DNA from: Hydractinia symbiolongicarpus
Taxonomy: Eukaryota; Cnidaria; Hydrozoa; Anthoathecata; Hydractiniidae
NCBI RefSeq assembly: GCF_029227915.1
Contig: NC_079880.1
Coordinates: 28,267,501 to 28,331,500, forward strand
Length of the DNA: 64,000 nucleotides
Direction: 5' to 3'
In this document: positions 1 to 11,429 of the stretch, piece after piece
Layout of the letters: every line of letters starts with the position of its first letter
Numbering within the stretch: the first letter of the stretch is position 1
The notes under the pieces: model-generated
What the model saw: only the letters and a program-made list of their open reading frames with translations
Told to the model about the DNA's origin: nothing
Database searches by the model: none
Made by a program: the position numbers and the translations under genes

Positions 1-540
1 TCGCTGGTTTTCGTTTGCCGGCGATTAAACCTCTTTCATTAAGCGTCTCATCAAAAATGAAAACATTTTTAAAAACTACAAGTCTTATGCGTTTTAGTGG
101 TGAAAAAAAATTTAAAAAATCGTTCGGGAAATGAGTTTACTCCCTGGGTACTTTCTTTGTATACTTTTGACTATACGGGCCGAGTCCGCGATTTACGGGA
201 AGTCGCGGGTTTTCGTTTGCCGGCGATTAAACTTCTTTTATTCAGCGTCTCATCAAAAATGAAAACATTTTTAAAAACTACAAGTCTCATGGGCTTTAGT
301 GGTAAAATAATAATTTAAAAAATCGTTCGGGAAATGAGTTTACACCCTGGGTACTTTTTTGTATACTTATGACTTTACAGGCCGAGTCCGGGATTTACGG
401 GAAATCGCAGGTTTTCGTTTGCCGGCGATTAAACTTCTTTTATTCAGCGTCTCATCAAAAATGAAAACAAGTTTGAAGACTACAAATCTCATGCGTTTTA
501 GTGGTTAAAAAATAATTTAAAAAATCGTTCGGGAAATGAG

Positions 541-3500
541 TTTACTGCCTGTGTACTTTCTTTGTATACTTTTGACTATACGGGCCGAGTCCGGGATTTA
601 CGGGAAATCGCGGTTTTTCGTTTGCCGGCGATTAAACTTCTTTTATTCAGCGTCCCATCAAAAATAAAAACATTTTTGAAAACTACAAGTCTCATGCGTT
701 TTAGTGGTGAAAAAATATTATAAAAAATCGTTTTGGAAATGAGTTTACTCCCTGGGTACTTTCTTTGTATACTTTTGACTATACGGGCCAAGCCCGGGAT
801 TTACGGGAAATGGCGGGTTTTCGTTTGCCGGCGATTAAACTTCTTTTATTCAGTGTCTCGTCAAAAATGAAAACATTTTTGAAAACTACAAGTCTCATGC
901 GTTTTAGTGGTGAAAAAATAAATTAAAAAATCGTTGGGGAAATGAGTTTACTCCCTGGGTACTTTCTTTGTATACTTTTGACTATGCGGGCCAAGCCCGG
1001 GATTTACGGGAAATCGCGGGTTTTCGTTTGCCGGCGATTAAACTTCTTTTATTCAGCGTCTCATCAAAAATGAAAACAATTTTGAAAACTACCAGTCTTA
1101 TGCGTTTTAATGGTGAAAAGATAATTTAAAAATCGTTCTGGAATTGAGTTTACTCACAGGGTACTTTTTTTGTATACATTCGACTATACGGGCCAAGCCC
1201 GTGATTTACGGGAAATCGCGGGTTTTCGTTTGCCGGCGATTAAACCTCTTTCATTGAGCGTCTCATCAAAAATAAAAACATTTTTGAAAACTACAAGTCT
1301 TATGCGTTTTAGTGGTGAAAAAATAATTTAAAAAATCGTTGTGGAAATGAGTTTACTCATAGGGTACTTTCTTTGTATACATTCGACTATACGGGACAAG
1401 CCCGGGATTTACGGGAAATCGCGGGTTTTCGTTTGCCGGCGATTAAACTTCTTTTATTCAGCGTCTCATCAAAAATGAAAAAAAATTTAAAAATTACAAG
1501 TCTCATGGGCATTAGTAGTGAAATAATAATGTAAAAATTCGTTCGGGAAATGAGTTTACACCCTGGGTACTTTCTTTGTATACTTTTAACTTTACAGGCC
1601 GAGTCCAGGATTTACGGGAAATCGCAGGTGTTCGTTTGCCGGCGATTAAACTTCTTTTATTCAACGTCTCATCAAAAATGAAAACAAGTTTGAAGACTAC
1701 AAGTCTCATGCGTTTTAGTGGTTAAAAAATAATTAAAAAAATCGTTCGGGAAATGAGTTTACTGCCTGGGTACTTTCTTTGTATATTTTTGACTATACGG
1801 GCCAAGCCCGGGATTTACGGGAAATCGCGGTTTTTCGTTTGCCGGCGATTAAACTTCTTTTATTCAGCGTCCCATCAAAAATAAAAACATTTTTGAAAAC
1901 TACAACGTTTTAGTGGTGAAAAAATAATATAAAAAATCGTTTTGGAAATGAGTTTACTCCCTGTGTACTTTCTTTGTATACTTTTGACTATACGGGCCAA
2001 GCCCGGGATTTACGGGAAATGGCGGGTTTTCGTTTGCCGGCGATTAAACTTCTTTTATTCAGTGTCTCGTCAAAAATGAAAACATTTTTGAAAACTACAA
2101 GTCTCATGCGTTTTAGTGGTGAAAAAATAAATTAAAAAATCGTTGGGGAAATGAGTTTACTCCCTGGGTACTTTCTTTGTATACTTTTGACTATGCGGGC
2201 CAAGCCCGGGATTTACGGGAAATCGCGGGTTTTCGTTTGCCGGCGATTAAACTTCTTTTATTCAGCGTCTCATCAAAAATGAAAACAATTTTGAAAACTA
2301 CCAGTCTTATGCGTTTTAATGGTGAAAAGATAATTTAAAAAATCGTTCTGGAATTGAGTTTACTCACAGGGTACTTTTTTTGTATACATTCGACTATACG
2401 GGCCAAGCCCGTGATTTACGGGAAATCGCGGGTTTTCGTTTGCCGGCGATTAAACCTCTTTCATTGAGCGTCTCATCAAAAATGAAAACATTTTTGAAAA
2501 CTACAAGTCTTATGCGTTTTAGTGGTGAAAAAATAATTTAAAAAATCGTTGTGGAAATGAGTTTACTCATAGGGTACTTTCTTTGTATACATTCGACTAT
2601 ACGGGACAAGCCCGGGATTTACGGGAAATCGCGGGTTTTCGTTTGCCGGCGATTAAACTTCTTTTATTCAGCGTCTCATCAAAAATGAAAAAAAATTTAA
2701 AAATTACAAGTCTCATGGGCATTAGTAGTGAAATAATAATGTAAAAATTCGTTCGGGAAATGAGTTTACACCCTGGGTACTTTCTTTGTATACTTTTAAC
2801 TTTACAGGCCGAGTCCAGGATTTACGGGAAATCGCAGGTGTTCGTTTGCCGGCGATTAAACTTCTTTTATTCAACGTCTCATCAAAAATGAAAACAAGTT
2901 TGAAGACTACAAGTCTCATGCGTTTTAGTGGTTAAAAAATAATTAAAAAAATCGTTCGGGAAATGAGTTTACTGCCTGGGTACTTTCTTTGTATATTTTT
3001 GACTATACGGGCCAAGCCCGGGATTTACGGGAAATCGCGGTTTTTCGTTTGCCGGCGATTAAACTTCTTTTATTCAGCGTCCCATCAAAAATAAAAACAT
3101 TTTTGAAAACTACAACGTTTTAGTGGTGAAAAAATAATATAAAAAATCGTTTTGGAAATGAGTTTACTCCCTGTGTACTTTCTTTGTATACTTTTGACTA
3201 TACGGGCCAAGCCCGGGATTTACGGGAAATGGCGGGTTTTCGTTTGCCGGCGATTAAACTTCTTTTATTCAGTGTCTCGTCAAAAATGAAAACATTTTTG
3301 AAAACTACAAGTCTCATGCGTTTTAGTGGTGAAAAAATAAATTAAAAAATCGTTGGGGAAATGAGTTTACTCCCTGGGTACTTTCTTTGTATACTTTTGA
3401 CTATGCGGGCCAAGCCCGGGATTTACGGGAAATCGCGGGTTTTCGTTTGCCGGCGATTAAACTTCTTTTATTCAGCGTCTCATCAAAAATGAAAACAATT

Positions 3501-4430
3501 TTGAAAACTACCAGTCTTATGCGTTTTAATGGTGAAAAGATAATTTAAAAAATCGTTCTGGAATTGAGTTTACTCACAGGGTACTTTTTTTGTATACATT
3601 CGACTATACGGGCCAAGCCCGTGATTTACGGGAAATCGCGGGTTTTCGTTTGCCGGCGATTAAACCTCTTTCATTGAGCGTCTCATCAAAAATGAAAACA
3701 TTTTTGAAAACTACAAGTCTTATGCGTTTTAGTGGTGAAAAAATAATTTAAAAAATCGTTGTGGAAATGAGTTTACTCATAGGGTACTTTCTTTGTATAC
3801 ATTCGACTATACGGGACAAGCCCGGGATTTACGGGAAATCGCGGGTTTTCGTTTGCCGGCGATTAAACTTCTTTTATTCAGCGTCTCATCAAAAATGAAA
3901 AAAAATTTAAAAACTACAAGTCTCATGGGCATTAGTAGTGAAATAATAATGTAAAAATTCGTTCGGGAAATGAGTTTACACCCTGGGTACTTTCTTTGTA
4001 TACTTTTAACTTTACAGGCCGAGTCCAGGATTTACGGGAAATCGCAGGTTTTCGTTTGCCGGCGATTAAACTTCTTTTATTCAGCGTCTCATCAAAAATG
4101 AAAACAAGTTTGAAGACTACAAGTCTCATGCGTTTTAGTGGTTAAAAAATAATTAAAAAAATCGTTCGGGAAATGAGTTTACTGCCTGGGTACTTTCTTT
4201 GTATACTTTTGACTATACGGGCCAAGCCCGGGATTTACGGGAAATCGCGGTTTTTCGTTTGCCGGCGATTAAACTTCTTTTATTCAGCGTCCCATCAAAA
4301 ATAAAAACATTTTTGAAAACTACAAGTCTCATGCGTTTTAGTGGTGAAAAAATAATATAAAAAATCGTTTTGGAAATGAGTTTACTCCCTGGGTACTTTC
4401 TTTGTATACTTTTGACTATACGGGCCAAGC
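541..4430. repeat. Six-monomer HOR, 1,210-1,217 bp period, about 3.2 copies
   Basis: Units start at tttactgcct at 541, 1758, 2968 and 4178, giving periods of 1,217, 1,210 and 1,210 bp. The six monomers follow the same order of classes in each full unit. The second and third units share private variants such as gtatattttt near 1783 and 2993 and an 8 bp deletion (tacaacgttt at 1901 and 3111) that the first unit (near 691) and the fourth partial unit (near 4321) lack. Six times 203 is 1,218, so the deletion accounts for the shorter period. The fourth unit breaks off near 4,430, where a different monomer class follows. This is the most homogeneous HOR of short period in the window. Confidence 0.92.
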
Positions 4431-4529
4431 CCGTGATTTACGGGAAATCACGGGTTTTCGTTTGCCGGCGATTAAACCTCTTTCATTGAGCGTCTCATCA
4501 AAAATGAAAACATTTTTGAAAACTACAAG

Positions 4530-7200
4530 TCTCATGGGCTTTAGTGGTGAAAAGATAATTTAAAAAATCGTTCTGGAAATGAGTTTACTCACAGGGTACT
4601 TTCTTTGTATATATTCGACTATACGGGCCAAGGCCGGGATTTACGGGAAATCGAGGGTTTTCGTTTGCCGGCGATTAAACTTCTTTTATTCAGCGTCTCA
4701 TCAAAAATGAAAACAAGTTTGAAGACTACAAGTTTCTTGCGTTTTAGTGGTTAAAAAATAATTTAAAAAATCGTTCGGGAATGGAGTTTACTCCCTGGGT
4801 ACTTTCTTTGTATACTTTTGACTATACGGGCCGAGTCCGGGTCTCACGGGAAGTCGCGGGTTTTCGTTTGCCGGCGATTAAACTTCTTTTACTCAGCGTT
4901 TCATCAAAAATGAAAACATTTTTAAAAACTACAATTCTCATGGGCTTTAGTGGTGAAAAGATAATTTAAAAAATCGTTTTGGAAATGAGTTTACTCACAG
5001 GGTACTTTCTTTGTATACATTCGACTAAACGGGCTAAGCCCGGGATTTACGGGAAATCGCGGGTTTTCCTTTGCCGGCGATTAAACCACTTTCATTAAGC
5101 GTCTCATCAAAAATGAAAACATTTCTGAAAACTACAAGTCTCATGCGTTTTAGTGGTGAAAAAATAATTTAAAAAATCGTTCGGGAAATGAGTTTACACC
5201 CTGGGTACTTTTTTGTATACTTTTGACTATACGGGCCGAGTCCGGGATTTACGGGAAATCGCAGGTTTTCGTTTGCCGGCGATTAAACTTCTTTTATTCA
5301 GCGTCTCATCAAAAATGAAAACATTTTTGAAAACTACAAGTCTCCTGCGTTTTAGTGGTGAAAAAATAAATTAAAAAATCGTTTGAAAAATGAGTTTACT
5401 CCCTGGGTATTTTCTTTGTATACTTTTGACTATGCGGGCCAAGCCCGGGATTTACGGGAAATCGCGGGTTTTCGTTTGCCGGCGATTAAACTTCTTTTAT
5501 TCAGCGTCTCATCAAAAATGAAAACAATTTTGAAAACTACCAGTCTTATGCGTTTTAATGGTGAAAAGATAATTTAAAAAATCGTTCTGGAATTGAGTTT
5601 ACTCACAGGGTACTTTTTTTGTATACATGCGACTATACGGGCCAAGCCCGTGATTTACGGGAAATCGCGGGTTTTCGTTTGCCGGCGATTAAACATCTTT
5701 CATTAAGCGTCTCATCAAAAATGAAAACATTTTTGAAAACTACAAGTCTTATGCGTTTTAGTGGTGAAAAAATAATTTAAAAAATCGTTCTGGAAATGAG
5801 TTTACTCACAGGGTACTTTCTTTGTATATATTCGACTATACGGGCCAAGACCGGGATTTACGGGAAATCGAGGGTTTTCGTTTGCCGGCGATTAAACCTC
5901 TTTTATTCAGCGTCTCATCAAAAATGAAAACATTTTTGAAAACTACAAGTCTCATGCGTTTTAGTGGTGAAAAAATAATTTAAAAAATCGTTCGGGAAAT
6001 GAGTTTACTCCCTGGGTACTTTCTTTGTATACTTTTGACTATACGGGCCGAGTCCAGGATTTACGGGAAGTCGCGGGTTTTCGTTTGCCGGCGATTAAAC
6101 TTCTTTTATTCAGCGTCTCATCAAAAATGAAAACAAGTTTGAAGACTACAAGTTTCTTGCGTTTTAGTGGTTAAAAAATAATTTAAAAAATCGTTCGGGA
6201 AATGAGTTTACTCCCTGGGTACTTTCTTTGTATACTTTTGACTATACGGGTCAAGCCCGGGATTTACGGAAAATCGCGGGTTTTCGTTTGCCGGCGATTA
6301 AACTTCTTTTATTCAGCGTCTCATCAAAAATGAAAACATTTCTGAAAACTACAAGTCTCATGCGTTTTAGGGATGAAAAAATAATTTAAAAATCATTCGG
6401 GAAATGGGTTTACTCCTTGGGTACTTTCTTTGTATACTTTTGACTATACGGGCCGAGTCCGCGATTTACGGGAAGTCGCGGGTTTTCGTTTGCCGGCGAT
6501 TAAACTTCTTTTATTCAGCGTCTCATCAAAAATGAAAACAAGTTTGAAGACTACAAGTTTCTTGCGTTTTAGTGGTTAAAAAATAATTTAAAAAATCGTT
6601 CGGGAAATGAGTTTACTCCCTGGGTACCTTCTTTGTATACTTTTGACTATTCGGGCCGAGTCCGCGTCTTACGGGAAGTCGCGGTTTTTCGTTTGCCGGC
6701 GATTAAACTTCTTTTACTCAGCGTCTCATCAAAAATGAAAACATTTTTAAAAACTACAAGTCTCATGGGCTTTAGTGTTGAAAAGATAATTTAAAAAATC
6801 GTTCTGGAAATGAGTTTACTCACAGGGTACTTTCTTTGTATATATTCGACTATACAGGCCAAGACCGGGATTTACGGGAAATCGAGGGTTTTCGTTTGCC
6901 GGCGATTAAACTTCTTTTATTCAGCGTCTCATCAAAAATGAAAACAAGTTTGAAGACTACAAGTTTCTTGCGTTTTAGTGGTTAAAAAATAATTTAAAAA
7001 ATCGTTCGGGAAATGAGTTTACTCCCTGGGTACTTTCTTTGTATACTTTTGACTATACGGGCCGAGTCCGGGTCTCACGGGAAGTCGCGGGTTTTCGTTT
7101 GCCGGCGATTAAACTTCTTTTACTCAGCGTTTCATCAAAAATGAAAACATTTTTAAAAACTACAAGTCTCATGGGCTTTAGTGGTGAAAAGATAATTTAA
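4530..7200. repeat. Long block duplicated at 11,430-14,300
   Basis: The rare segment aaacgggctaagcccggg plus ttttcctttgcc at about 5,026-5,075 recurs at about 11,922-11,971, an offset of 6,896 bp. The match runs left to about 4,530 and right through the aaacatctttcattaag monomer (5,690 and 12,586). Beyond about 6,300 the offset becomes 7,099 bp, exactly one monomer more, as seen at the gcgtcttacgg copies at 6,664 and 13,763 and the ggtctcacgg copies at 7,071 and 14,170. So one monomer was lost here or gained in the other copy. The match ends near 7,200. Confidence 0.75.
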
Positions 7201-7209
7201 AAAATCGTT

Positions 7210-8240
7210 TTGGAAATGAGTTTACTCCCTGGGTACTTTCTTTGTATACTTTTGACTATGCGGGCCAAGCCCGGGATTTACGGGAAATCGCGGGTTTTCG
7301 TTTGCCGGCGATTAAACTTCTTTTATTCAGCGTCTCATCAAAAATGAAAACTATTTTGAAAACTACCAGTCTTATGCGTTTTAATGGTAAAAAGATAATT
7401 TAAAAAATCGTTCTGGAATTGAGTTTACTCACAGGGTACTTTTTTTGTATACATTCGACTATACGGGCCAAGCCCGTGATTTACGGGAAATCGCGGGTTT
7501 TCGTTTGCCGGCGATTAAACCTCTTTCATTAAGCGTCTCATCAAAAATGAAAACATTTTTGAAAACTACAAGTCTTAGCGTTTTAGTGGTGAAAAAATAA
7601 TTTAAAAAATCGTTCTGGAAATGAGTTTACTCCCTGGGTACTTTCTTTGTATACTTTTGACTATACGGGCCGAGTCCGCGTCTTACGGGAAGTCGCGGTT
7701 TTTCGTTTGCCGGCGATTAAACTTCTTTTACTCAGCGTCTCATCAAAAATAAAAACATTTTTAAAAACTACAAGTCTCATGGGCTTTAGTGGTGAAAAGA
7801 TAATTTAAAAAATCGTTCTGGAAATGAGTTTACTCACAGGGTACTTTCTTTGTATATATTCGACTATACGGGCCAAGACCGGGATTTATGGGAAATCGAG
7901 GGTTTTCGTTTGCCGGCGATTAAACTTCTTTTATTCAGCGTCTCATCAAAAATGAAAACAAGTTTGAAGACTACAAGTTTCTTGCGTTTTAGTGGTTAAA
8001 AAATAATTTAAAAAATCGTTCGGGAAATGAGTTTACTCCCTGGGTACTTTCTTTGTATACTTTTGACTATACGGGCCGAGTCCGGGTTTCACGGGAAGTC
8101 GCGGGTTTTCGTTTGCCGGCGATTAAACTTCTTTTACTCAGCGTTTCATCAAAAATGAAAACATTTTTAAAAACTACAAGTCTCATGGGCTTTAGTGGTG
8201 AAAAGATAATTTAAAAAATCGTTTTGGAAATGAGTTTACT
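7210..8240. repeat. Five-monomer block repeated at about 10,860-11,885
   Basis: A private one-base deletion giving agtcttagcg occurs at 7,571 and 11,222, an offset of 3,651 bp (18 monomers less 3 bp). The surrounding order is the same in both places: actatgcggg monomer, aaaactattttgaaaactaccag monomer, tcttagcg monomer, gcgtcttacgg monomer, gtatatattcgac monomer, gggtctcacggg monomer. The match breaks at about 8,240, where the gtatatattcgactatacagg monomer follows, compared with a gcatacattcgactaaacggg monomer near 11,910. Confidence 0.75.
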
Positions 8241-9500
8241 CACAGGGTACTTTCTTTGTATATATTCGACTATACAGGCCAAGACCGGGATTTACGGGAA
8301 ATCGCGGGTTTTTGTTTGCCGGCGATTAAACTTCTTTTATTCAGCGTCTCATCAAAAATGAAAACATTTTTGTAAACTACAAGTCTCATGCGTTTTAGTG
8401 GTGAAAAAATAATTTAAAAAATCGTTCGGGAAATGAGTTTACTCCCTGGGTACTTTTTTTGTATACTTTTGACTATACGGGCCGAGTCCAGGATTTACGG
8501 GAAGTCGCGGGTTTTCGTTTGCCGGCGATTAAACTTCTTTTATTCAGCGTCTCATCAAAAATGAAAACAAGTTTGAAGACTACAAGTTTCTTGCGTTTTA
8601 GTGGTTAAAAAATAATTTAAAAAATCGTTCGGGAAATGAGTTTACTCCCTGGGTACTTTCTTTGTATACTTTTGACTATACGGGCCGAGTCCGGGTCTCA
8701 CGGGAAGTCGCGGGTTTTCGTTTGCCGGCGATTAAACTTCTTTTACTCAGCGTTTCATCAAAAATGAAAACATTTTTAAAAACTACAAGTCTCATGGGCT
8801 TTAGTGGTGAAAAGATAATTTAAAAAATCGTTTTGGAAATGAGTTTACTCACAGGGTACTTTCTTTGTATATATTCGACTATACAGGCCAAGACCGGGAT
8901 TTACGGGAAATCGCGGGTTTTTGTTTGCCGGCGATTAAACTTCTTTTACTCAGCGTTTCATCAAAAATGAAAACATTTTTAAAAACTACAAGTCTCATGG
9001 GCTTTAGTGGTGAAAAGATAATTTAAAAAATCGTTTTGGAAATGAGTTTACTCACAGGGTACTTTCTTTGTATATATTCGACTATACAGGCCAAGACCGG
9101 GATTTACGGGAAATCGCGGGTTTTTGTTTGCCGGCGATTAAACTTCTTTTATTCAGCGTCTCATCAAAAATGAAAACATTTTTGTAAACTACAAGTCTCA
9201 TGCGTTTTAGTGGTGAAAAAATAATTTAAAAAATCGTTCGGGAAATGAGTTTACTCCCTGGGTACTTTTTTTGTATACTTTTGACTATACGGGCCGAGTC
9301 CAGGATTTACGGGAAGTCGCGGGTTTTCGTTTGCCGGCGATTAAACTTCTTTTATTCAGCGTCTCATCAAAAATGAAAACAAGTTTGAAGACTACAAGTT
9401 TCTTGCGTTTTAGTGGTTAAAAAATAATTTAAAAAATCGTTCGGGAAATGAGTTTACTCCCTGGGTACTTTCTTTGTATACTTTTGACTATACGGGCCAA
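8221..9500. repeat. Four-monomer (812 bp) tandem duplication with a doubled monomer
   Basis: The gttttggaaatgag start recurs at 8221, 8830 and 9033, that is after 609 and then 203 bp. Monomers 8830-9032 and 9033-9235 are nearly identical and differ mainly at ttactcagcgtttcat versus ttattcagcgtctcat. The series following 9033, including a private atttttgtaaactac variant at 8,368 and 9,180 and a gagtccaggatttacgggaag monomer, repeats the series following 8221 at 812 bp, until about 9,500. This looks like a recent local duplication. Confidence 0.8.
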
Positions 9501-11429
9501 GCCCGGGATTTACGGAAAATCGCGGGTTTTCGTTTGCCGGCGATTAAACTTCTTTTATTCAGCGTCTCATCAAAAATGAAAACATTTTTGAAAACTGCAA
9601 GTCTTATGCGTTTTAGTGGTGAAAAAATAATTTAAAAAATCGTTGTGGAAATGAGTTTACTCACAAGGTACTTTCTTTGTATACATTCGACTATACGGGC
9701 CAAGCCCGGGATTTACGGGAAATCGCGGGTTTTCGTTTGCCGGCGATTAAACCACTTTCATTAAGCGTCTCATCAAAAATGAAAGCATTTCTGAAAACTA
9801 CAAGTCTCATGCGTTTTAGGGGTGAAAAAATAATTTAAAAATCATTCGGGAAATGAGTTTACTCCCTGGGTACCTTCTTTGTATACTTTTGACTATACGG
9901 GCCGAGTCCGCGTCTTACGGGAAGTCGCGGTTTTTCGTTTGCCGGCGATTAAACTTCTTTTACTCAGCGTCTCATCAAAAATGAAAACATTTTTAAAAAC
10001 TACAAGTCTCATGGGCTTTAGTGGTGAAAAGATAATTTAAAAAATCGTTCTGGAAATGAGTTTACTCACAGGGTACTTTCTTTGTATATATTCGACTATA
10101 CAGGCCAAGACCGGGATTTACGGGAAATCGAGGGTTTTCGTTTGCCGGCGATTAAACTTCTTTTATTCAGCGTCTCATCAAAAATGAAAACAAGTTTGAA
10201 GACTACAAGTTTCTTGCGTTTTAGTGGTTAAAAAATAATTTAAAAAATCGTTCGGGAAATGAGTTTACTCCCTGGGTACTTTCTTTGTATACTTTTGACT
10301 ATACGGGCCGAGTCCGGGTCTCACGGGAAGTCGCGGGTTTTCGTTTGCCGGCGATTAAACTTCTTTTACTCAGCGTTTCATCAAAAATGAAAACATTTTT
10401 AAAAACTACAAGTCTCATGGGCTTTAGTGGTGAAAAGATAATTTAAAAAATCGTTTTAGAAATGAGTTTACTCACAGGGTACTTTCTTTGTATACATTCG
10501 ACTAAACGGGCCAAGCCCGGGATTTACGGGAAATCGCGGGTTTTCCTTTGCCGGCGATTAAACCACTTTCATTAAGCGTCTCATCAAAAATGAAAACATT
10601 TCTGAAAACTACAAGTCTCATGCGTTTTAGTGGTGAAAAAATAATTTAAAAAATCGTTCGGGAAATGAGTTTACTCCCTGGGTACTTTTTTGTATACTTT
10701 TGACTATACGGGCCGAGTCCGGGATTTACGGGAAATCGCAGGTTTTCGTTTGCCGGCGATTAAACTTCTTTTATTCAGCGTCTCATCAAAAATGAAAACA
10801 TTTTTGAAAACTACAAGTCTCATGCGTTTTAGTGGTGAAAAAATAAATTAAAAAATCGTTGGAAAAATGAGTTTACTCCCTGGGTACTTTCTTTGTATAC
10901 TTTTGACTATGCGGGCCAAGCCCGGGATTTACGGGAAATCGCGGGTTTTCGTTTGCCGGCGATTAAACTTCTTTTATTCAGCGTCTCATCAAAAATGAAA
11001 ACTATTTTGAAAACTACCAGTCTTATGCGTTTTAATGGTGAAAAGATAATTTAAAAAATCGTTCTGGAATTGAGTTTACTCACAGGGTACTTTTTTTGTA
11101 TACATTCGACTATACGGGCCAAGCCCGTGATTTACGGGAAATGGCGGGTTTTCGTTTGCCGGCGATTAAACCTCTTTCATTAAGCGTCTCATCAAAAATG
11201 AAAACATTTTTAAAAACTACAAGTCTTAGCGTTTTAGTGGTGAAAAAATAATTTAAAAAATCGTTCTGGAAATGAGTTTACTCCCTGGGTACTTTCTTTG
11301 TATACTTTTGACTATACGGGCCGAGTCCGCGTCTTACGGGAAGTCGCGGTTTTTCGTTTGCCGGCGATTAAACTTCTTTTACTCAGCGTCTCATCAAAAA
11401 TGAAAACATTTTTAAAAACTACAAGTCTC

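Noticed and set aside
901-960. Polyadenylation signals (aataaa in the gaaaaaataaatt hinge class)
   Set aside because: These are chance matches in an A-rich hinge, with no transcription unit upstream.
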